Shown in pieces: positions 1 through 9,622 of a DNA stretch of 64,000 nt (position 1 is the first letter of the stretch; each line of letters opens with the position of its first letter). The stretch covers positions 62,001-126,000 of the forward strand of contig NZ_FOLM01000002.1 in the NCBI RefSeq assembly GCF_900112355.1, in the 5' to 3' direction. A program made the position numbers and the translations under genes. The notes beneath the pieces were generated by a model. It saw only the letters and a list, made by a program, of their open reading frames with translations, was not told the origin of the DNA and made no database searches. The stretch comes from Streptomyces aidingensis. GTDB lineage: Bacteria; Actinomycetota; Actinomycetes; Streptomycetales; Streptomycetaceae.

Positions 1-56
1 CGCTGTCCGGCGAGGAGCTCGACTACGCCCGCAGATGGGCCGCGGACCCCTCCTGA
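1..56 (+). CDS. C-terminal end of an unidentified protein (partial)
   Basis: The third frame is open from the window edge and ends at a TGA at 54-56. It encodes about 17 residues that finish in a Glu/Arg/Trp-rich tail (SGEELDYARRWAADPS). Codon third positions are mostly G or C, as in real genes here. Too little is present to name a family. A chance open frame cannot be excluded because the start lies outside the window. Confidence 0.35.
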   Translation, partial: LSGEELDYARRWAADPS

Positions 57-83
57 TCCCTCCCGTCCCCGGCCGGGCGGCGC

Positions 84-1535
84 TCAGGAAGCGGCCGGGG
101 CGGCCGGGGCGGCCGGGGCCTCCAGGGCGCGCCGGATGGCGGCGGCGTTGAGCCGGCGCCGCATGAACCACATCAGGCCGAGGGAGAGCACGGTCACGGT
201 CAGGAACGGGGCGCGCAGCGCGGCCTCCCGTCCGGCGGTGTGCTCCACCGCGGTCACCAGCGCGCCGCCCAGCGCCATACCGATCGGCATGCAGCCCCAG
301 CCCAGCAGCCGGTAGCAACTGTTGACCCGGCCGAGCAGCCCGTCCGGGACCAGGGTCTGGCGCAGCGAGACGGTGATCACGTTCCACAGCACCACGGCCA
401 TCCCGGCCAGCACCGAGGCGGCGGCCACCAGCCAGACGGTGGAGGTCGCCCCGATGGTGAGATGGTCCACGGCGAAGACCACGGTGGCCAGCAGCAGACA
501 GCGCGACGGGCCGATCCGGCGGCTGACCCGGGCGGCGAAGAAGCTGCCGAGGAAGCCGCCCAGCGCCCCGCAGGCGGACAGCAGCGCGAACGCCGCGGCC
601 CCCAGGCCCAGGATCTCCTTCGCGTAGAGGATGAAGATCGAGAAGGCGGCGGCGCTCATGGCGTTGGACCAGGCCAGGGCGATGGCCAGCGGGCGCAGCA
701 GGGGGTGGGACCACAGCCAGCGCATGCCCTCGGCGATCTCGGCGCGCATCGGCCGCCGGGGCGGCGGCGGCCCGGCGCCGGCGTCCGCCGGCCGCGGTCC
801 GCGTCCGTCCCCGCGCCCGGCCCGGAAGGAGCCGCGGACGGCCAGCAGCACCAGCACCGACACCAGCGCCGAGACGGCGTCGAAGAAGAACGGCAGGGCC
901 AGCCCCACGCCGATCAGCACCCCGGTGACCGGGCGGCCGACAAACTCGCCGAGCACCATCTGGGCACCCATCAGCCGTCCGTTCGCCGCCTCCAGCCGCT
1001 TGCGGTCCACCACCGAGGGCAGCAGCACCTGACTGGTGTTGTCGAAGACCACCTCGCAGCAGCCCAGCGCCAGCGCGACGGCGAACAGCAGCGGCAGGGT
1101 GATGGCATCGGCCCAGACCAGCAGGCCGGTGACCAGGACCACGGCGGCACGCAGCAGATTGACGCCCAGCATCAGCAGGCGGCGGTCCACGCGGTCCGCC
1201 CAGACGCCCGCCGGAAGGCTGAACAGCAGCCAGGGCAGCCGTACCGCCACGCCCATCAGGGCGACCAGAAGGGCGCTGCTGGTGAGTTCGGTGGTCAGCC
1301 AGGGGATGGCGATCAGCACCACGCCGTCGCCGATCTTGGAGACGGTGGACGCGGTCCACAGCTTCCAGAACGCCCCGCCCAGCCCGGGGCCGGGGCCGGG
1401 GGGCTGCGTCGTGACCGGGGCCGCCACCAGGCCGGCGGCGCCCGCCCCGTCCCGCTCCCCTTCTTGTTGCTCTTCTTGTTGCTCTTCTTGTTGCTGTTCT
1501 TGTTCCTGCTGCCGTTCCGGTGCCTGCCCGGTCAT
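84..1535 (-). CDS. MFS exporter (MFS_3/EntS-like)
   Basis: A 483-residue major facilitator. About twelve hydrophobic segments follow a roughly 55-residue hydrophilic N-terminus. The loop after the second helix carries the MFS signature-like string GVWADRVDRR, and the family is probably the EntS/MFS_3 group of proton-driven drug or siderophore exporters. The substrate cannot be deduced. The N-terminus is a Gln/Glu-rich low-complexity stretch encoded by a 12-bp repeat at about 1462-1505, which is unusual for a transporter and likely disordered. The start is supported by an AGGGGG ribosome-binding site about 10 nt upstream. It lies 106 bp beyond the hutI stop on the same strand, so it may be read from the hut transcript, but no functional link is visible. 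Confidence 0.85.
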   Translation of the reverse strand: MTGQAPERQQEQEQQQEEQQEEQQEGERDGAGAAGLVAAPVTTQPPGPGPGLGGAFWKLWTASTVSKIGDGVVLIAIPWLTTELTSSALLVALMGVAVRLPWLLFSLPAGVWADRVDRRLLMLGVNLLRAAVVLVTGLLVWADAITLPLLFAVALALGCCEVVFDNTSQVLLPSVVDRKRLEAANGRLMGAQMVLGEFVGRPVTGVLIGVGLALPFFFDAVSALVSVLVLLAVRGSFRAGRGDGRGPRPADAGAGPPPPRRPMRAEIAEGMRWLWSHPLLRPLAIALAWSNAMSAAAFSIFILYAKEILGLGAAAFALLSACGALGGFLGSFFAARVSRRIGPSRCLLLATVVFAVDHLTIGATSTVWLVAAASVLAGMAVVLWNVITVSLRQTLVPDGLLGRVNSCYRLLGWGCMPIGMALGGALVTAVEHTAGREAALRAPFLTVTVLSLGLMWFMRRRLNAAAIRRALEAPAAPAAPAAS

Positions 1536-1641
1536 GTCACACCGCCCCCTGCCCTGCCACGCCGGAATTCTCCCGGCACTCTCGCAGAGGCCGGGCGACC
1601 GCCACCACCCGTTTCCCCGCGCCGCCCCGGCCGGGCGGTGG

Positions 1642-2838
1642 TCAGCGGTGGATCAGATGGCGTCCGCGCCGCCACACATCGGTCACCAGCGGCACCCCCG
1701 GCCGGTAGGCCAGATGCAGCGGGGACGGGGCGTCCAGCAGCACCAGATCGGCGCGGGTGCCCGGCGCGAGCCGCCCGATGTCGGAGCGGCGCAGCGCCGC
1801 CGCCCCGCCCGCGGTGGCCGCCCACAGCGCCTCGTCCGGCGTCATGCCCATCTCGCGCACCGCCAGGGCGATGCAGAACGGCAGCGAACTGGTGTAGGAG
1901 GAGCCGGGGTTGCAGTCGGTGGCGAGCGCCACCACGGCCCCGGCGTCCAGCAGCCGGCGGGCGTCCGGGTAGCGGGACCGGGTGGAGAACTCGCAGCCGG
2001 GCAGCAGGGTGGCCACGGTCGGCTCCGGGCCGCCGGCGGCCTGGGCGAGGGCGTCCACATCGGCGTCGGTGAGGTGGGTGCAGTGGTCGGCGGAGGCGGC
2101 GCCGAGTTCCACGGCGAGCTGCACGCCGGGACCGTAGCTGAGCTGGTTGGCGTGGATGCGGGGGAGCAGACCGCGCCGCCGCCCGGCGGTGAGCACCGCG
2201 CGGGCCTGGTCGCCGTCGAAGGCGCCCTTCTCGCAGAAGACGTCGATCCAGCGGGCGTGCGGGGCGCAGGCGTCCAGCATCGGGCCGGTGACCAGCTCCA
2301 CATAGCGGTCGGGAGCCTCGGTGAACTCGGGGGCGACCACATGGGCGCCGAGGAAGGTGACCTCCTCGGTGCGTTCGGCGGCCACTTTCAGGGCGCGGGC
2401 CTCGTCCTCCACGGTCAGGCCGTAGCCGGACTTGGTCTCGGCGGTGGTGGTGCCCTGGCGCAGCATCTCGGCGAGGTGGCGGTCGAGGGTGCGGGCGAGC
2501 TGGTGGCCGGTGGCCGCGCGGGTGGCGGCGACGGTGGTGCGGATGCCGCCGGCGGTGTAGTGGCGGCCGGCCATCCGGTCGGCGAACTCCTGGCCGCGCT
2601 CGCCGGCGAACAGCAGATGGGAGTGGGAGTCGACAAAGCCGGGGACGGCGGTCCGGCCGCCCGCGTCATGATGACTGTCAGTAGCGGGTGCTCTACTGGT
2701 CGGACCGGCCCAGGCGACGCGGTCGTCCTCGATGACGACGGCGGCGTCCGGGATCGTGCCGAGCGGGCCCGCGCCCAGGGAGGGATCATTGGTGACCAGA
2801 CTTGCGATATTGCTGATCAGAGTCGTCCTGGCGGTCAC
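1642..2838 (-). CDS. hutI: Imidazolonepropionase
   Basis: Hydrolyses 4-imidazolone-5-propanoate to N-formimino-L-glutamate in cytosolic histidine catabolism. The 398-residue product has amidohydrolase-fold hallmarks: a metal-binding DSHSHLLF near residue 76, an ETKSGYG motif, an HANQ motif, a DHCTHL motif and a late ATDCNPG acidic metal ligand. The length fits the family (about 390-410). I chose GTG at 2838 (VTARTTL). The frame is open upstream to 3006, but that extension would encode a repetitive VSR/EDG string from the 9-bp repeats at 2844-2916 and would overlap hutF. It is the last hut gene of an operon transcribed hutU, M20, hutF, hutI. Confidence 0.93.
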   Translation of the reverse strand: MTARTTLISNIASLVTNDPSLGAGPLGTIPDAAVVIEDDRVAWAGPTSRAPATDSHHDAGGRTAVPGFVDSHSHLLFAGERGQEFADRMAGRHYTAGGIRTTVAATRAATGHQLARTLDRHLAEMLRQGTTTAETKSGYGLTVEDEARALKVAAERTEEVTFLGAHVVAPEFTEAPDRYVELVTGPMLDACAPHARWIDVFCEKGAFDGDQARAVLTAGRRRGLLPRIHANQLSYGPGVQLAVELGAASADHCTHLTDADVDALAQAAGGPEPTVATLLPGCEFSTRSRYPDARRLLDAGAVVALATDCNPGSSYTSSLPFCIALAVREMGMTPDEALWAATAGGAAALRRSDIGRLAPGTRADLVLLDAPSPLHLAYRPGVPLVTDVWRRGRHLIHR

Positions 2839-2843
2839 AGCCC

Positions 2844-2916
2844 CGTCCTCTCCGTCCTCTCCGTCCTCACTCCCCCTGCTCACCCTGCTCACCCTGCTCA
2901 CCCTGCCGTCCGCACC
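2844..2916. repeat. Two arrays of 9-bp tandem repeats between hutF and hutI
   Basis: Three copies of a CCGTCCTCT-like unit are followed by about four copies of a CCCTGCTCA-like unit. They lie between the hutF stop and the chosen hutI start, and they cover the region where a hutI ribosome-binding site should be. They are one of several 9-bp repeat arrays in this window. Confidence 0.8.
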
Positions 2917-2920
2917 GGCC

Positions 2921-4291
2921 TCACGGCGTGCACAGCGGGGCGATGGCCTCGGCCAGGCTGGCGGCCACATGCGGCACCGTCTGATGCACCCCGTCCCGGA
3001 CGACATGCCGCCCGGCCACCACGGTGTGCCGGACGTCGGCCGCGGTGGCGGCGAAGATCACCGTCTCGGCGGCCAGCGCCACCGGCGGCCCCGCGGTGCG
3101 CACGCTGTCCAGCGCCACCGTGGTGAAGTCGGCCGGCGCGCCCGGTTCCAGGCGCCCGGCGTCCGGCCAGCCCAGGGCGGCCTGGCCGTGCTCGGTGGCG
3201 GCGGCCAGCAGGGCGTCCGCCGACCAGTGGCCGCGCCGCCGGGTGCGCATCCGCTCGCCCAGCTCCACGGCCCGGGTCTCGGCGAGGAGATCGATCATGG
3301 CGTGGCTGTCGCTGCCCAGGCAGACGGGGCTGCCCGCGTCGCGCAGCGCGGCGCCGGGGCCGATCCCGTCGGCGAGATCGCGTTCGGTGGAGGGGCACAG
3401 GCAGACGGCCGTGGCGCTGCCGCCCAGCAGGCCGATGTCCGCCTCGGTGGGATGGGTGGCGTGCACGGCGGTGGTGCCGGGGCCGAGCAGGCCGTGGTCG
3501 GCCAGCAGCCGGGTGGGGGTCCGGCCGTGCGCCGCCAGGCACTCCTCGTTCTCCCGGGGCTGCTCGGAGAGGTGGACGTGCAGCGGCGCGGAGCGCTCCC
3601 GGGCCCATTCGGCCACGGTGGCGAGCTGTTCCGCGGGCACGGCGCGCACCGAGTGCACGGCGGCGCCGATGCGGCTGGTGGCGCTGGGGGCCAGGGCGGC
3701 GGCGCGTTCGGCCCAGGTGTCGGCGGTGCCGTCGGAGAAGCGGAGCTGGGGGCCGATCGGGGGGCGGCCGAAGCCGCCGGCCAGATAGCAGGTGTCGAGC
3801 AGGGTGATGCGGATGCCTGCCTCGGTGGCGGCGGCGATCAGCGCCTCGCCCATGGCGTTGGGGTCGCGGTAGCGCAGACCGCCGGGGGCGTGATGCAGAT
3901 AGTGGAACTCGCCCACGGTGGTGATGCCGGCCATGGCCATCTCGGCGTAGACGGCGCGGGCCAGCTCGAAATAGCTGTCCGGGGTGAGCCGTTCGGCGAC
4001 GGCGTACATGGTCTCGCGCCAGGTCCAGAAGGAGCCGTGGGCGCCGCCCCCGGTGGTGTCCCGGGCCTGGGAGACGCCGCGCAGCGCGCGGTGGAAGGCG
4101 TGGCTGTGGGCGTTGGCCAGCCCCGGGATGGTCAGTCCGCGCAGCGAGACGGCGCCGACCGGAGGGTCGGGGACGCCGCTGCGCACGGACGAGATGCGCC
4201 CGGCCCGGTCGGTGGCGATCACCACCCCGGCCCGGACCGCGCCGCCGGTCCACACCTGGTCCGCCCAGTAGGTCTGGGGTGCCAGATTCAT
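2921..4291 (-). CDS. hutF: Formimidoylglutamate deiminase
   Basis: Converts N-formimino-L-glutamate to N-formyl-L-glutamate plus ammonia, the step after HutI. The 456-residue protein is an amidohydrolase-superfamily enzyme. It shows the metal motif [10 protein letters not shown] at about residues 60-70, HSVRAVP and HLSEQ mid-protein, [10 protein letters not shown], and [11 protein letters not shown] carrying the C-terminal metal Asp. The start has a GGGAGG Shine-Dalgarno about 7 nt upstream. It is followed by the hutI repeats and preceded by the M20 hydrolase after 106 bp, consistent with one operon. Its presence means the organism uses the two-step formyl-glutamate route rather than HutG formiminoglutamase. 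Confidence 0.93.
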   Translation of the reverse strand: MNLAPQTYWADQVWTGGAVRAGVVIATDRAGRISSVRSGVPDPPVGAVSLRGLTIPGLANAHSHAFHRALRGVSQARDTTGGGAHGSFWTWRETMYAVAERLTPDSYFELARAVYAEMAMAGITTVGEFHYLHHAPGGLRYRDPNAMGEALIAAATEAGIRITLLDTCYLAGGFGRPPIGPQLRFSDGTADTWAERAAALAPSATSRIGAAVHSVRAVPAEQLATVAEWARERSAPLHVHLSEQPRENEECLAAHGRTPTRLLADHGLLGPGTTAVHATHPTEADIGLLGGSATAVCLCPSTERDLADGIGPGAALRDAGSPVCLGSDSHAMIDLLAETRAVELGERMRTRRRGHWSADALLAAATEHGQAALGWPDAGRLEPGAPADFTTVALDSVRTAGPPVALAAETVIFAATAADVRHTVVAGRHVVRDGVHQTVPHVAASLAEAIAPLCTP

Positions 4292-4397
4292 CGCCGGCCC
4301 TCCCCGCGTTCCCCGGGCCGCCGCCGGCCCGCCGCGGCCGGGGGCGGCGGCGTCGCCGGGGGCGGCGCGGCCGGTGGGCGGCGCGCCGGGTCGCTCC

Positions 4398-5627
4398 TCA
4401 GCCGCATGCCAGCGCCTCCAGTACGTCGGCCAGGGCGGCGACGCCCGCCGCGCAGTCGTCCTCGGTGGCGTGCTCCGCCGGGGCGTGCGAGACGCCGGTC
4501 GGGTTGCGCACGAACAGCATGGCCGTGGGCAGGTCGGCGGAGAGGATGCCCGCGTCGTGCCCGGCTCCGGTGGGCAGCAGCGGTGCGTCCCCGAGCAGGG
4601 CGGCCAGCCGGTCCCGCAGCCCGTGCGGGAACTCCACCAGCGGGCTGTAGGACTCCCGGGTGACCGCCACGCGCACGCCGTCCCGGGCCCCGCGCTCGGC
4701 CGCCGCCCGCCCGATGGAGTCGACCAGCTCCTCCAGGGTGGTGTGGTCCGGTGCCCGGGAGTCCAGCCAGCCGCGGACCAGTCCGGGCACGGCGTTGACG
4801 CCCCCGGGCCGGACCTCCACCTTGCCGAAGGTGGCCAGGGCCCCGGCCAGCCGGGCCTTCTTGCGGGCGGCCAGCACGGTGTTGGCGTAGGTGAGCATGG
4901 GGTCGCGGCGGTCCGGCAGCCGGGTGGTGCCGGCGTGGTTGGCCTCGCCGCGGAAGTCGAACCGCCAGCGGCCGTGCGGCCAGATGGCGGAGGCCACGCC
5001 GACCGGGCGCTTCAGCGCCCGGCCCTGCTCGATATGGAGTTCGACGAACGCGCCGATCCGGGCCAGCCGCCCGGGGTCGGGTCCCAGCCCGGCCGGGTCG
5101 TGCCCGGCAAGCTCCATGGCGCGCGCGAGCGTCGTGCCGCCGGCGTCCCGCAGGCCGCGGGCGTGCTCGGGGTCGAGCCGCCCGGCGGCCAGCCGGGAAC
5201 CGGCGCAGGCCACCCCGAACCGGGCGCCCTCCTCGTCGGCGAAGGCCACCACGCCCAGCGGCCGGCGGGGCCGGGCCCCGCGGCGGTGCAGCTCGTCCAG
5301 CGCGGCCAGGGCCGAGACCACGCCCAGGGGTCCGTCGAAGGCGCCGCCGTCGGGCACCGAGTCCAGGTGCGAGCCGGTGACCACGGCGTCCCCGGCGGCC
5401 GGATCGCCCAGCCAGGCCCACTGGTTGCCGTTCCGGTCGGTCTCGTGGAGCAGCCCCCTGGCCTTGGCCGCCTGCTCGAACCAGCTCCGGCACTCGGCCT
5501 CCGCCGCCGTCCAGGCGAACCGCCGGTATCCGCCGGTGCCGGGGTCCCGCCCCAGCGGCAGCAGCTCCCGCCACATCTCCTGGAAGGAGGCTCCCGGGGC
5601 GAACGGCGGCGCTTCGGCGGCGCTCAT
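4398..5627 (-). CDS. M20-family amidohydrolase (allantoate/N-carbamoyl amino acid type)
   Basis: A 409-residue dinuclear metallopeptidase-fold hydrolase of the allantoate amidohydrolase / N-carbamoyl-L-amino acid hydrolase group. Visible motifs are GSHLDSVP (first metal ligand pair), [14 protein letters not shown] (catalytic Glu), HIEQG, NHAGTTR of the lid/dimerisation domain, and a late ligand in SHAPAEH. Its start overlaps the hutU stop by an ATGA, so translation is probably coupled to hutU. No classical N-formylglutamate deformylase is in the operon. I infer that this enzyme may remove the formyl group to yield glutamate, but a purine (allantoate) substrate is the family default and cannot be excluded. 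Confidence 0.88.
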   Translation of the reverse strand: MSAAEAPPFAPGASFQEMWRELLPLGRDPGTGGYRRFAWTAAEAECRSWFEQAAKARGLLHETDRNGNQWAWLGDPAAGDAVVTGSHLDSVPDGGAFDGPLGVVSALAALDELHRRGARPRRPLGVVAFADEEGARFGVACAGSRLAAGRLDPEHARGLRDAGGTTLARAMELAGHDPAGLGPDPGRLARIGAFVELHIEQGRALKRPVGVASAIWPHGRWRFDFRGEANHAGTTRLPDRRDPMLTYANTVLAARKKARLAGALATFGKVEVRPGGVNAVPGLVRGWLDSRAPDHTTLEELVDSIGRAAAERGARDGVRVAVTRESYSPLVEFPHGLRDRLAALLGDAPLLPTGAGHDAGILSADLPTAMLFVRNPTGVSHAPAEHATEDDCAAGVAALADVLEALACG

Positions 5628-7288
5628 CGGGCCTCCGTCTCGTTCATCGGGAGGCGGACCTGCTGCCGGCCGGCGATCTGTTCGGCCCGCTCATAGCCCG
5701 CGTCCGCATGCCGGATGACGCCCATGCCCGGGTCGTTGGTCAGCACCCGCCGGATCTTCTCGCCGGCCGACGGGGTGCCGTCGGCCACCGTCACCTGCCC
5801 GGCGTGCAGGGAGCGGCCCATGCCCACGCCGCCGCCGTGGTGGACGGAGACCCAGGAGGCGCCGGAGGCGACATTGACCATGGCGTTGAGCAGCGGCCAG
5901 TCGGCGATGGCGTCGGAGCCGTCCCGCATCGCCTCGGTCTCCCGGTAGGGGGAGGCGACCGAGCCGCAGTCCAGATGGTCGCGGCCGATCACCACCGGGG
6001 CGGCCAGCTCGCCGCTCGCCACCATGTCGTTGAAGCGTTCCCCGGCCCGGTCGCGTTCGCCGAGGCCGAGCCAGCAGATCCGTGCGGGCAGGCCCTGGAA
6101 CCGGACCTTCTCCCCCGCCAGCCGCATCCAGCGGGCCAGCGGCTCATTGTCCGGGAACAGCTCCAGCACGGCCTTGTCGGTGGCCGCGATGTCCCTCGGG
6201 TCGCCGCTCAGCGCCGCCCACCGGAACGGCCCCTTGCCCTCGCAGAACAGCGGCCGGATATACGCCGGGACGAACCCCGGGAAGGCGAACGCGCGCTGGT
6301 AGCCGGCGGTCTTCGCCTCGCCCCGGAGGGAGTTGCCGTAGTCGAAGACCTCGGCCCCGGCGTCCTGGAAGCCGACCATGGCCGCCACATGACGGGCCAT
6401 CGACTCCCGCGCCCGCCGGGTGTACTCCCCGGGCTTCTCCGCCGCGTACCGGGGGGCGTCCTCGAACTCCACCCCCAGCGGCAGATAGGTCAGCGGGTCG
6501 TGCGCGCTGGTCTGGTCGGTGACGATGTCCACCGGCGCGCCTTCGGCCAGCAGCCGGGGCACCACCTCGGCCGCGTTGCCCAGCACGCCCACCGACAGCG
6601 CCCGGCGCTCGCGCCGGGCCGCCACCGCCAGCCGCAGGGCCTCGGTCACGCTCTCCGCCCGCATGTCCAGATAGCCGTGGCCGATGCGGCGCTCGATGGC
6701 CCGGGGGTCGCAGTCCACGCACAGCGCCACGCCGCCGTTCATGGTGATGGCCAGCGGCTGGGCGCCGCCCATGCCGCCCAGCCCGGCGGTGAGCGTGAGG
6801 GTCCCCGCCAGGCTGCCGCCGAAGCGCTTCGCCGCCACGGCGGCGAACGTCTCGTAGGTGCCCTGGAGAATGCCCTGGGTGCCGATGTAGATCCACGATC
6901 CGGCGGTCATCTGGCCGTACATCGTGAGGCCGAGCTGCTCCAGGCGGCGGAACTCCTCCCAGGTGGCCCAGTCGCCCACCAGATGGGAGTTGGCGATCAG
7001 CACCCGGGGCGCCCATTCGTGGGTGGTCAGCACGCCGACCGGGCGGCCGGACTGCACCAGCATGGTCTCGTCCGGGCCGAGGGTGCGCAGGGTGCGGACC
7101 ATGGCATCGAAGGACGGCCAGTCACGGGCGGCCTTTCCGGTGCCGCCGTAGACCACGAGCTGTTCGGGATGCTCGGCGACCTCGGGGTCCAGGTTGTTGT
7201 GCAGCATCCGCAGGGCGGCCTCCTGCGGCCAGCCGCGGGCAGAGCGCTCGCTGCCGCGCGGCGCGCGGACGATCCGAGGTGCGGACAT
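5624..7288 (-). CDS. hutU: Urocanate hydratase
   Basis: NAD-dependent hydration of urocanate to imidazolonepropionate, the second step of histidine breakdown. The 554-residue protein is collinear with the urocanase family: [10 protein letters not shown] near residue 50, [19 protein letters not shown] for NAD binding, [20 protein letters not shown], and a C-terminal GGGVGMG region. ATG at 7288 is preferred over an upstream start at 7336, because GGGAGGAC lies 4-5 nt upstream and the usual N-terminus is regained. It is the first gene of the hut operon. Histidine ammonia-lyase is not in the window. Confidence 0.96.
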   Translation of the reverse strand: MSAPRIVRAPRGSERSARGWPQEAALRMLHNNLDPEVAEHPEQLVVYGGTGKAARDWPSFDAMVRTLRTLGPDETMLVQSGRPVGVLTTHEWAPRVLIANSHLVGDWATWEEFRRLEQLGLTMYGQMTAGSWIYIGTQGILQGTYETFAAVAAKRFGGSLAGTLTLTAGLGGMGGAQPLAITMNGGVALCVDCDPRAIERRIGHGYLDMRAESVTEALRLAVAARRERRALSVGVLGNAAEVVPRLLAEGAPVDIVTDQTSAHDPLTYLPLGVEFEDAPRYAAEKPGEYTRRARESMARHVAAMVGFQDAGAEVFDYGNSLRGEAKTAGYQRAFAFPGFVPAYIRPLFCEGKGPFRWAALSGDPRDIAATDKAVLELFPDNEPLARWMRLAGEKVRFQGLPARICWLGLGERDRAGERFNDMVASGELAAPVVIGRDHLDCGSVASPYRETEAMRDGSDAIADWPLLNAMVNVASGASWVSVHHGGGVGMGRSLHAGQVTVADGTPSAGEKIRRVLTNDPGMGVIRHADAGYERAEQIAGRQQVRLPMNETEAR

Positions 7289-7328
7289 GCGTGTCCTCCC
7301 ACTGACGGCGACACGGCCCCGACGACCG

Positions 7329-7366
7329 CTATTCATTCACCCTAGGCGATGAATAGGTTCAGTCAA
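7329..7366 (-). promoter_or_regulatory. hut operon promoter overlapped by an inverted-repeat operator
   Basis: On the minus strand a TTGACT -35 (7361-7366) is spaced 16 bp from a TAGGGT -10 (7339-7344), about 50 bp before hutU. A perfect inverted repeat CTATTCAT / ATGAATAG (7329-7336 and 7349-7356, 12-bp spacer) covers the -10 and the spacer. That geometry suits a repressor, and the neighbouring RpiR-type protein is the obvious candidate. Confidence 0.65.
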
Positions 7367-7409
7367 CAACACTGTCGCCACCCACCATTTTGCCCGCTTA
7401 TGGCGCGCT

Positions 7410-8246
7410 TCACCCGAGGAAGACGCCCCGCTCCTCGGCCCGCGCGTCAAACTCCTCCAGCCGGGTCTGGGCATCGGGCAGCGCGTCGCACATGGCCTCC
7501 AGCAGCACCCGGCCCAGCATCATCGGCGCGGCGGCCGTGTCGAAGGACAGCGCCGTCCCCACCGGAGCCGCCAGCAGCACGTCCCCGGGCTCGGCCACCG
7601 GGGCGAAGGCGCTGTCCGCCACCGTGACCACGCTCAGCCCGGCCCGCCGCGCCACCGCCAGCGCCTCGCGGACCTCCCGCGGATGGCGCGGCAGCGCAAA
7701 GCACAGCAGCGCCCCCGCCCCGGCCGCCGCAGCCGCCTCGATCCGGTCCAGCAGCACCGAGCCGCCCTCGTCCAGCACCCGCACATCCGGATGCACCTTG
7801 GCCGCGAAGTAGCCGAAGCCGCGCGCCTGCGCGGCGGCGGCCCGCAGCCCCAGCACCGGCAGCGGCCGGGACCCGGCCAGCAGCCGCCCGGCCCGCTCCA
7901 CCGGCCCGGGATCGGCGAGCTGCGCCGCCAGCACCCGCAACTGCTCGATCTCGGCCAGCACCGCCTGCTGATACGGATGCGCCCCGCCCCCGGCCCGCGC
8001 CCCCGGGGCCTCCTCCGCGCCCTCGCGCAGCGCGCGGCGCAGCGCGGGATAGCCGTCGAAGCCGAGCGCCACCGCGAACCGGGTCACCGAGGGCTGACTC
8101 ACCCCGGCCAGCTCGGCCAGCTCCACACTGGAGAGGAACGGCGCGTCGGCCGCCCGCCGCACCAGACAGTGCGCGATCCGCCGCTGCGCCGGCGTCAGCC
8201 GGTGCCCCTCCACCAACTTCAGCAGCCGCGCACTCGATTCCTCCAC
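7410..8246 (-). CDS. RpiR/MurR-family transcriptional regulator
   Basis: A 278-residue regulator. The N-terminal HTH_6 domain has a helix-turn-helix around SSVELAELAGVSQPSVTRFA, followed by a SIS (sugar isomerase-like) domain from about residue 120 with an Ala-rich ligand loop. GTG at 8246 restores the normal N-terminus; the open frame extends to 8300 without a convincing ribosome-binding site. It sits directly upstream of hutU on the same strand, with the inverted repeat at 7329-7356 between them, so I infer that it controls the hut operon. RpiR proteins usually sense phosphosugars. A hut-pathway ligand would be a departure, and it is not shown by the sequence. Confidence 0.85.
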   Translation of the reverse strand: MEESSARLLKLVEGHRLTPAQRRIAHCLVRRAADAPFLSSVELAELAGVSQPSVTRFAVALGFDGYPALRRALREGAEEAPGARAGGGAHPYQQAVLAEIEQLRVLAAQLADPGPVERAGRLLAGSRPLPVLGLRAAAAQARGFGYFAAKVHPDVRVLDEGGSVLLDRIEAAAAAGAGALLCFALPRHPREVREALAVARRAGLSVVTVADSAFAPVAEPGDVLLAAPVGTALSFDTAAAPMMLGRVLLEAMCDALPDAQTRLEEFDARAEERGVFLG

Positions 8247-8256
8247 CCGCCCGAGT

Positions 8257-8451
8257 CTATGCAGGCCGCCGCACCATCCCCACGAACGCCCGCCAGGCAT
8301 CCGCGCGGACCGTCAGACCCCCCGCCCCCGGCACCTTGCCATCCCGCACCGGCACCACACCAGGCACCCCGTCGCGCACCTCAAGGCACTGCGCGTTGTC
8401 GTTCCCGCTGAAGGAGGACTTCCGCCATGGACCCTCAACCGCTGGCTTCAT
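8257..8451 (-). CDS. DUF397 small protein
   Basis: A 64-residue protein of the DUF397 family typical of Streptomyces. It has the W-R-K-S-S-F-S-G opening around residues 9-16, a Cys-Leu-Glu-Val strand and a final W-R-A-F-V helix. It overlaps the 3' end of the upstream HTH/DUF5753 gene by 17 bp, the usual pairing for such genes. In related pairs (WhiJ-like systems) the small protein is thought to modulate the regulator; here that is inference. Confidence 0.9.
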   Translation of the reverse strand: MKPAVEGPWRKSSFSGNDNAQCLEVRDGVPGVVPVRDGKVPGAGGLTVRADAWRAFVGMVRRPA

Positions 8452-9280
8452 TCTCGTAGTCCTTGATGTATCGGCCGATTATTGCGCTGGATTCCTCTTC
8501 CGAGAGTGCCAACCTCTGCACCGATTCGTACAGCTCCTCGTAGAAGGCCACTTCCCGGGCGCTCTCCACGGCACGAGCGGTGCCGAAGCTTTCGACAAGG
8601 CCGATCGTTCCCCCCTCTTCAAGGTCCAGCAGGAAGAGGCTACCCGACTGCATCCCGTGGTCGTATGCGCGGAAAGGAACGACGTGAATCTTGATCCGTG
8701 GATTCTCCTGATATGCGAGGAGTACACGCAATTGTCCGGCCATGACCCGCTGCGAATGCGCTGGGCGCGCCAGAGCAGCCTCGTCGATCACCGCACGATA
8801 AAACGGCGGATCATCCTTGCCGAATACCCGGACATGACGCCGGACCCGCGCCGCCGCCTTCTCCGCGATGTCCTCCTCCGAGTCCCAGGGAAGACCTTTG
8901 CGGAACTGCGAGCGCGCATAGTCCTCCGTCTGGAGGAGACCGGGAATCACACCGCTGGTGAATGCGCGCAGCCGTACTGCTTCGGTCTCCTTCGAGACGA
9001 CTTCCCGGGCTCCCGGCTCGATCAGCAGCTCCCGGGCCATTTCCAGCAGGTCGGTGAATTCCCGGTGCGCTCCGAGCTTCTCGTCCAGCATCGCCGCCAC
9101 CGCGTCGGAGGGGCGCTGCTTCATGGTTTCGATCCTGGCAATGTAGGACTGCGGATAGCCGGTCATGACCGCCACTTCCCGCTGGCTGATGCCGAGTCTT
9201 TCGCGGTGCGCCCTGAGCCGCCTCGCGATCATCGCATCCGGGCTCAATACCGACTTGTCCACATGTCGCGCGTCTGCCAT
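8435..9280 (-). CDS. XRE-family regulator with DUF5753
   Basis: A 281-residue WhiJ-like regulator. An N-terminal helix-turn-helix (RRLRAHRERLGISQREVAVMTG region, residues about 20-75) is followed by the DUF5753 sensor domain: AFTSGVIPGLLQTEDYAR near residue 115 and a late VVPF...GSLFLLDL region. ATG at 9280 has GGGAG about 6 nt upstream; an in-frame start at 9295 is less likely. It is translated together with the overlapping DUF397 gene. Local codon use is less GC-skewed than in the hut genes, as often seen for these accessory regulators. Confidence 0.92.
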   Translation of the reverse strand: MADARHVDKSVLSPDAMIARRLRAHRERLGISQREVAVMTGYPQSYIARIETMKQRPSDAVAAMLDEKLGAHREFTDLLEMARELLIEPGAREVVSKETEAVRLRAFTSGVIPGLLQTEDYARSQFRKGLPWDSEEDIAEKAAARVRRHVRVFGKDDPPFYRAVIDEAALARPAHSQRVMAGQLRVLLAYQENPRIKIHVVPFRAYDHGMQSGSLFLLDLEEGGTIGLVESFGTARAVESAREVAFYEELYESVQRLALSEEESSAIIGRYIKDYENEASG

Positions 9281-9404
9281 TGCTCTCCCGCCCACTACTT
9301 CCTGTCGCTGGTATCGGTCCGGGCCGCATCACAGGACCGCCTCTCACCGATAGTTCACGTAGACATACCCGCAGTGAGCGGAAGCGGCCAACGGAGTGAG
9401 CCCC

Positions 9405-9617
9405 ATGAACAACAGATCGATGCCCCCGGACCTGTCCGAGGTGCTGGCCCGCCTCAACCGTCAGCTCCGGGAGCTGGACCTGAGCGGCGACAACGCGACC
9501 GCCGTCGGCGGGGGCCTGGTGTTCCTCCCGGCCCTGACCCCGGGCGCCACGGCCCGCCTGGTCCGGCTGCTCGGCCTGGCGGCGGTCCGGGTCGCACCGT
9601 CCGCCGGGGAGGACTGA
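9405..9617 (+). CDS. Small hypothetical protein, companion of the HTH/DUF397 pair
   Basis: A 70-residue protein beginning MNNRSMPPDLSEVLARL. It has an amphipathic N-terminal helix, a short beta-like GGLVFLPAL segment and an Ala/Leu-rich C-terminal helix. No signal peptide or membrane segment is visible, and I do not recognise a named domain. It is divergent from the HTH gene (124 bp apart) and stops 5 bp before the GTG of the next gene, which uses a Shine-Dalgarno inside this gene's 3' end. That implies translational coupling. Confidence 0.7.
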   Translation: MNNRSMPPDLSEVLARLNRQLRELDLSGDNATAVGGGLVFLPALTPGATARLVRLLGLAAVRVAPSAGED

Positions 9618-9622
9618 CCACC

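Noticed and set aside
240..2072. Long plus-strand open frame opposite the MFS and hutI genes
   Set aside because: Its translation is Gly/Gln/His/Arg-rich low complexity and it lies antisense to well-conserved genes; it is a GC-rich shadow frame.
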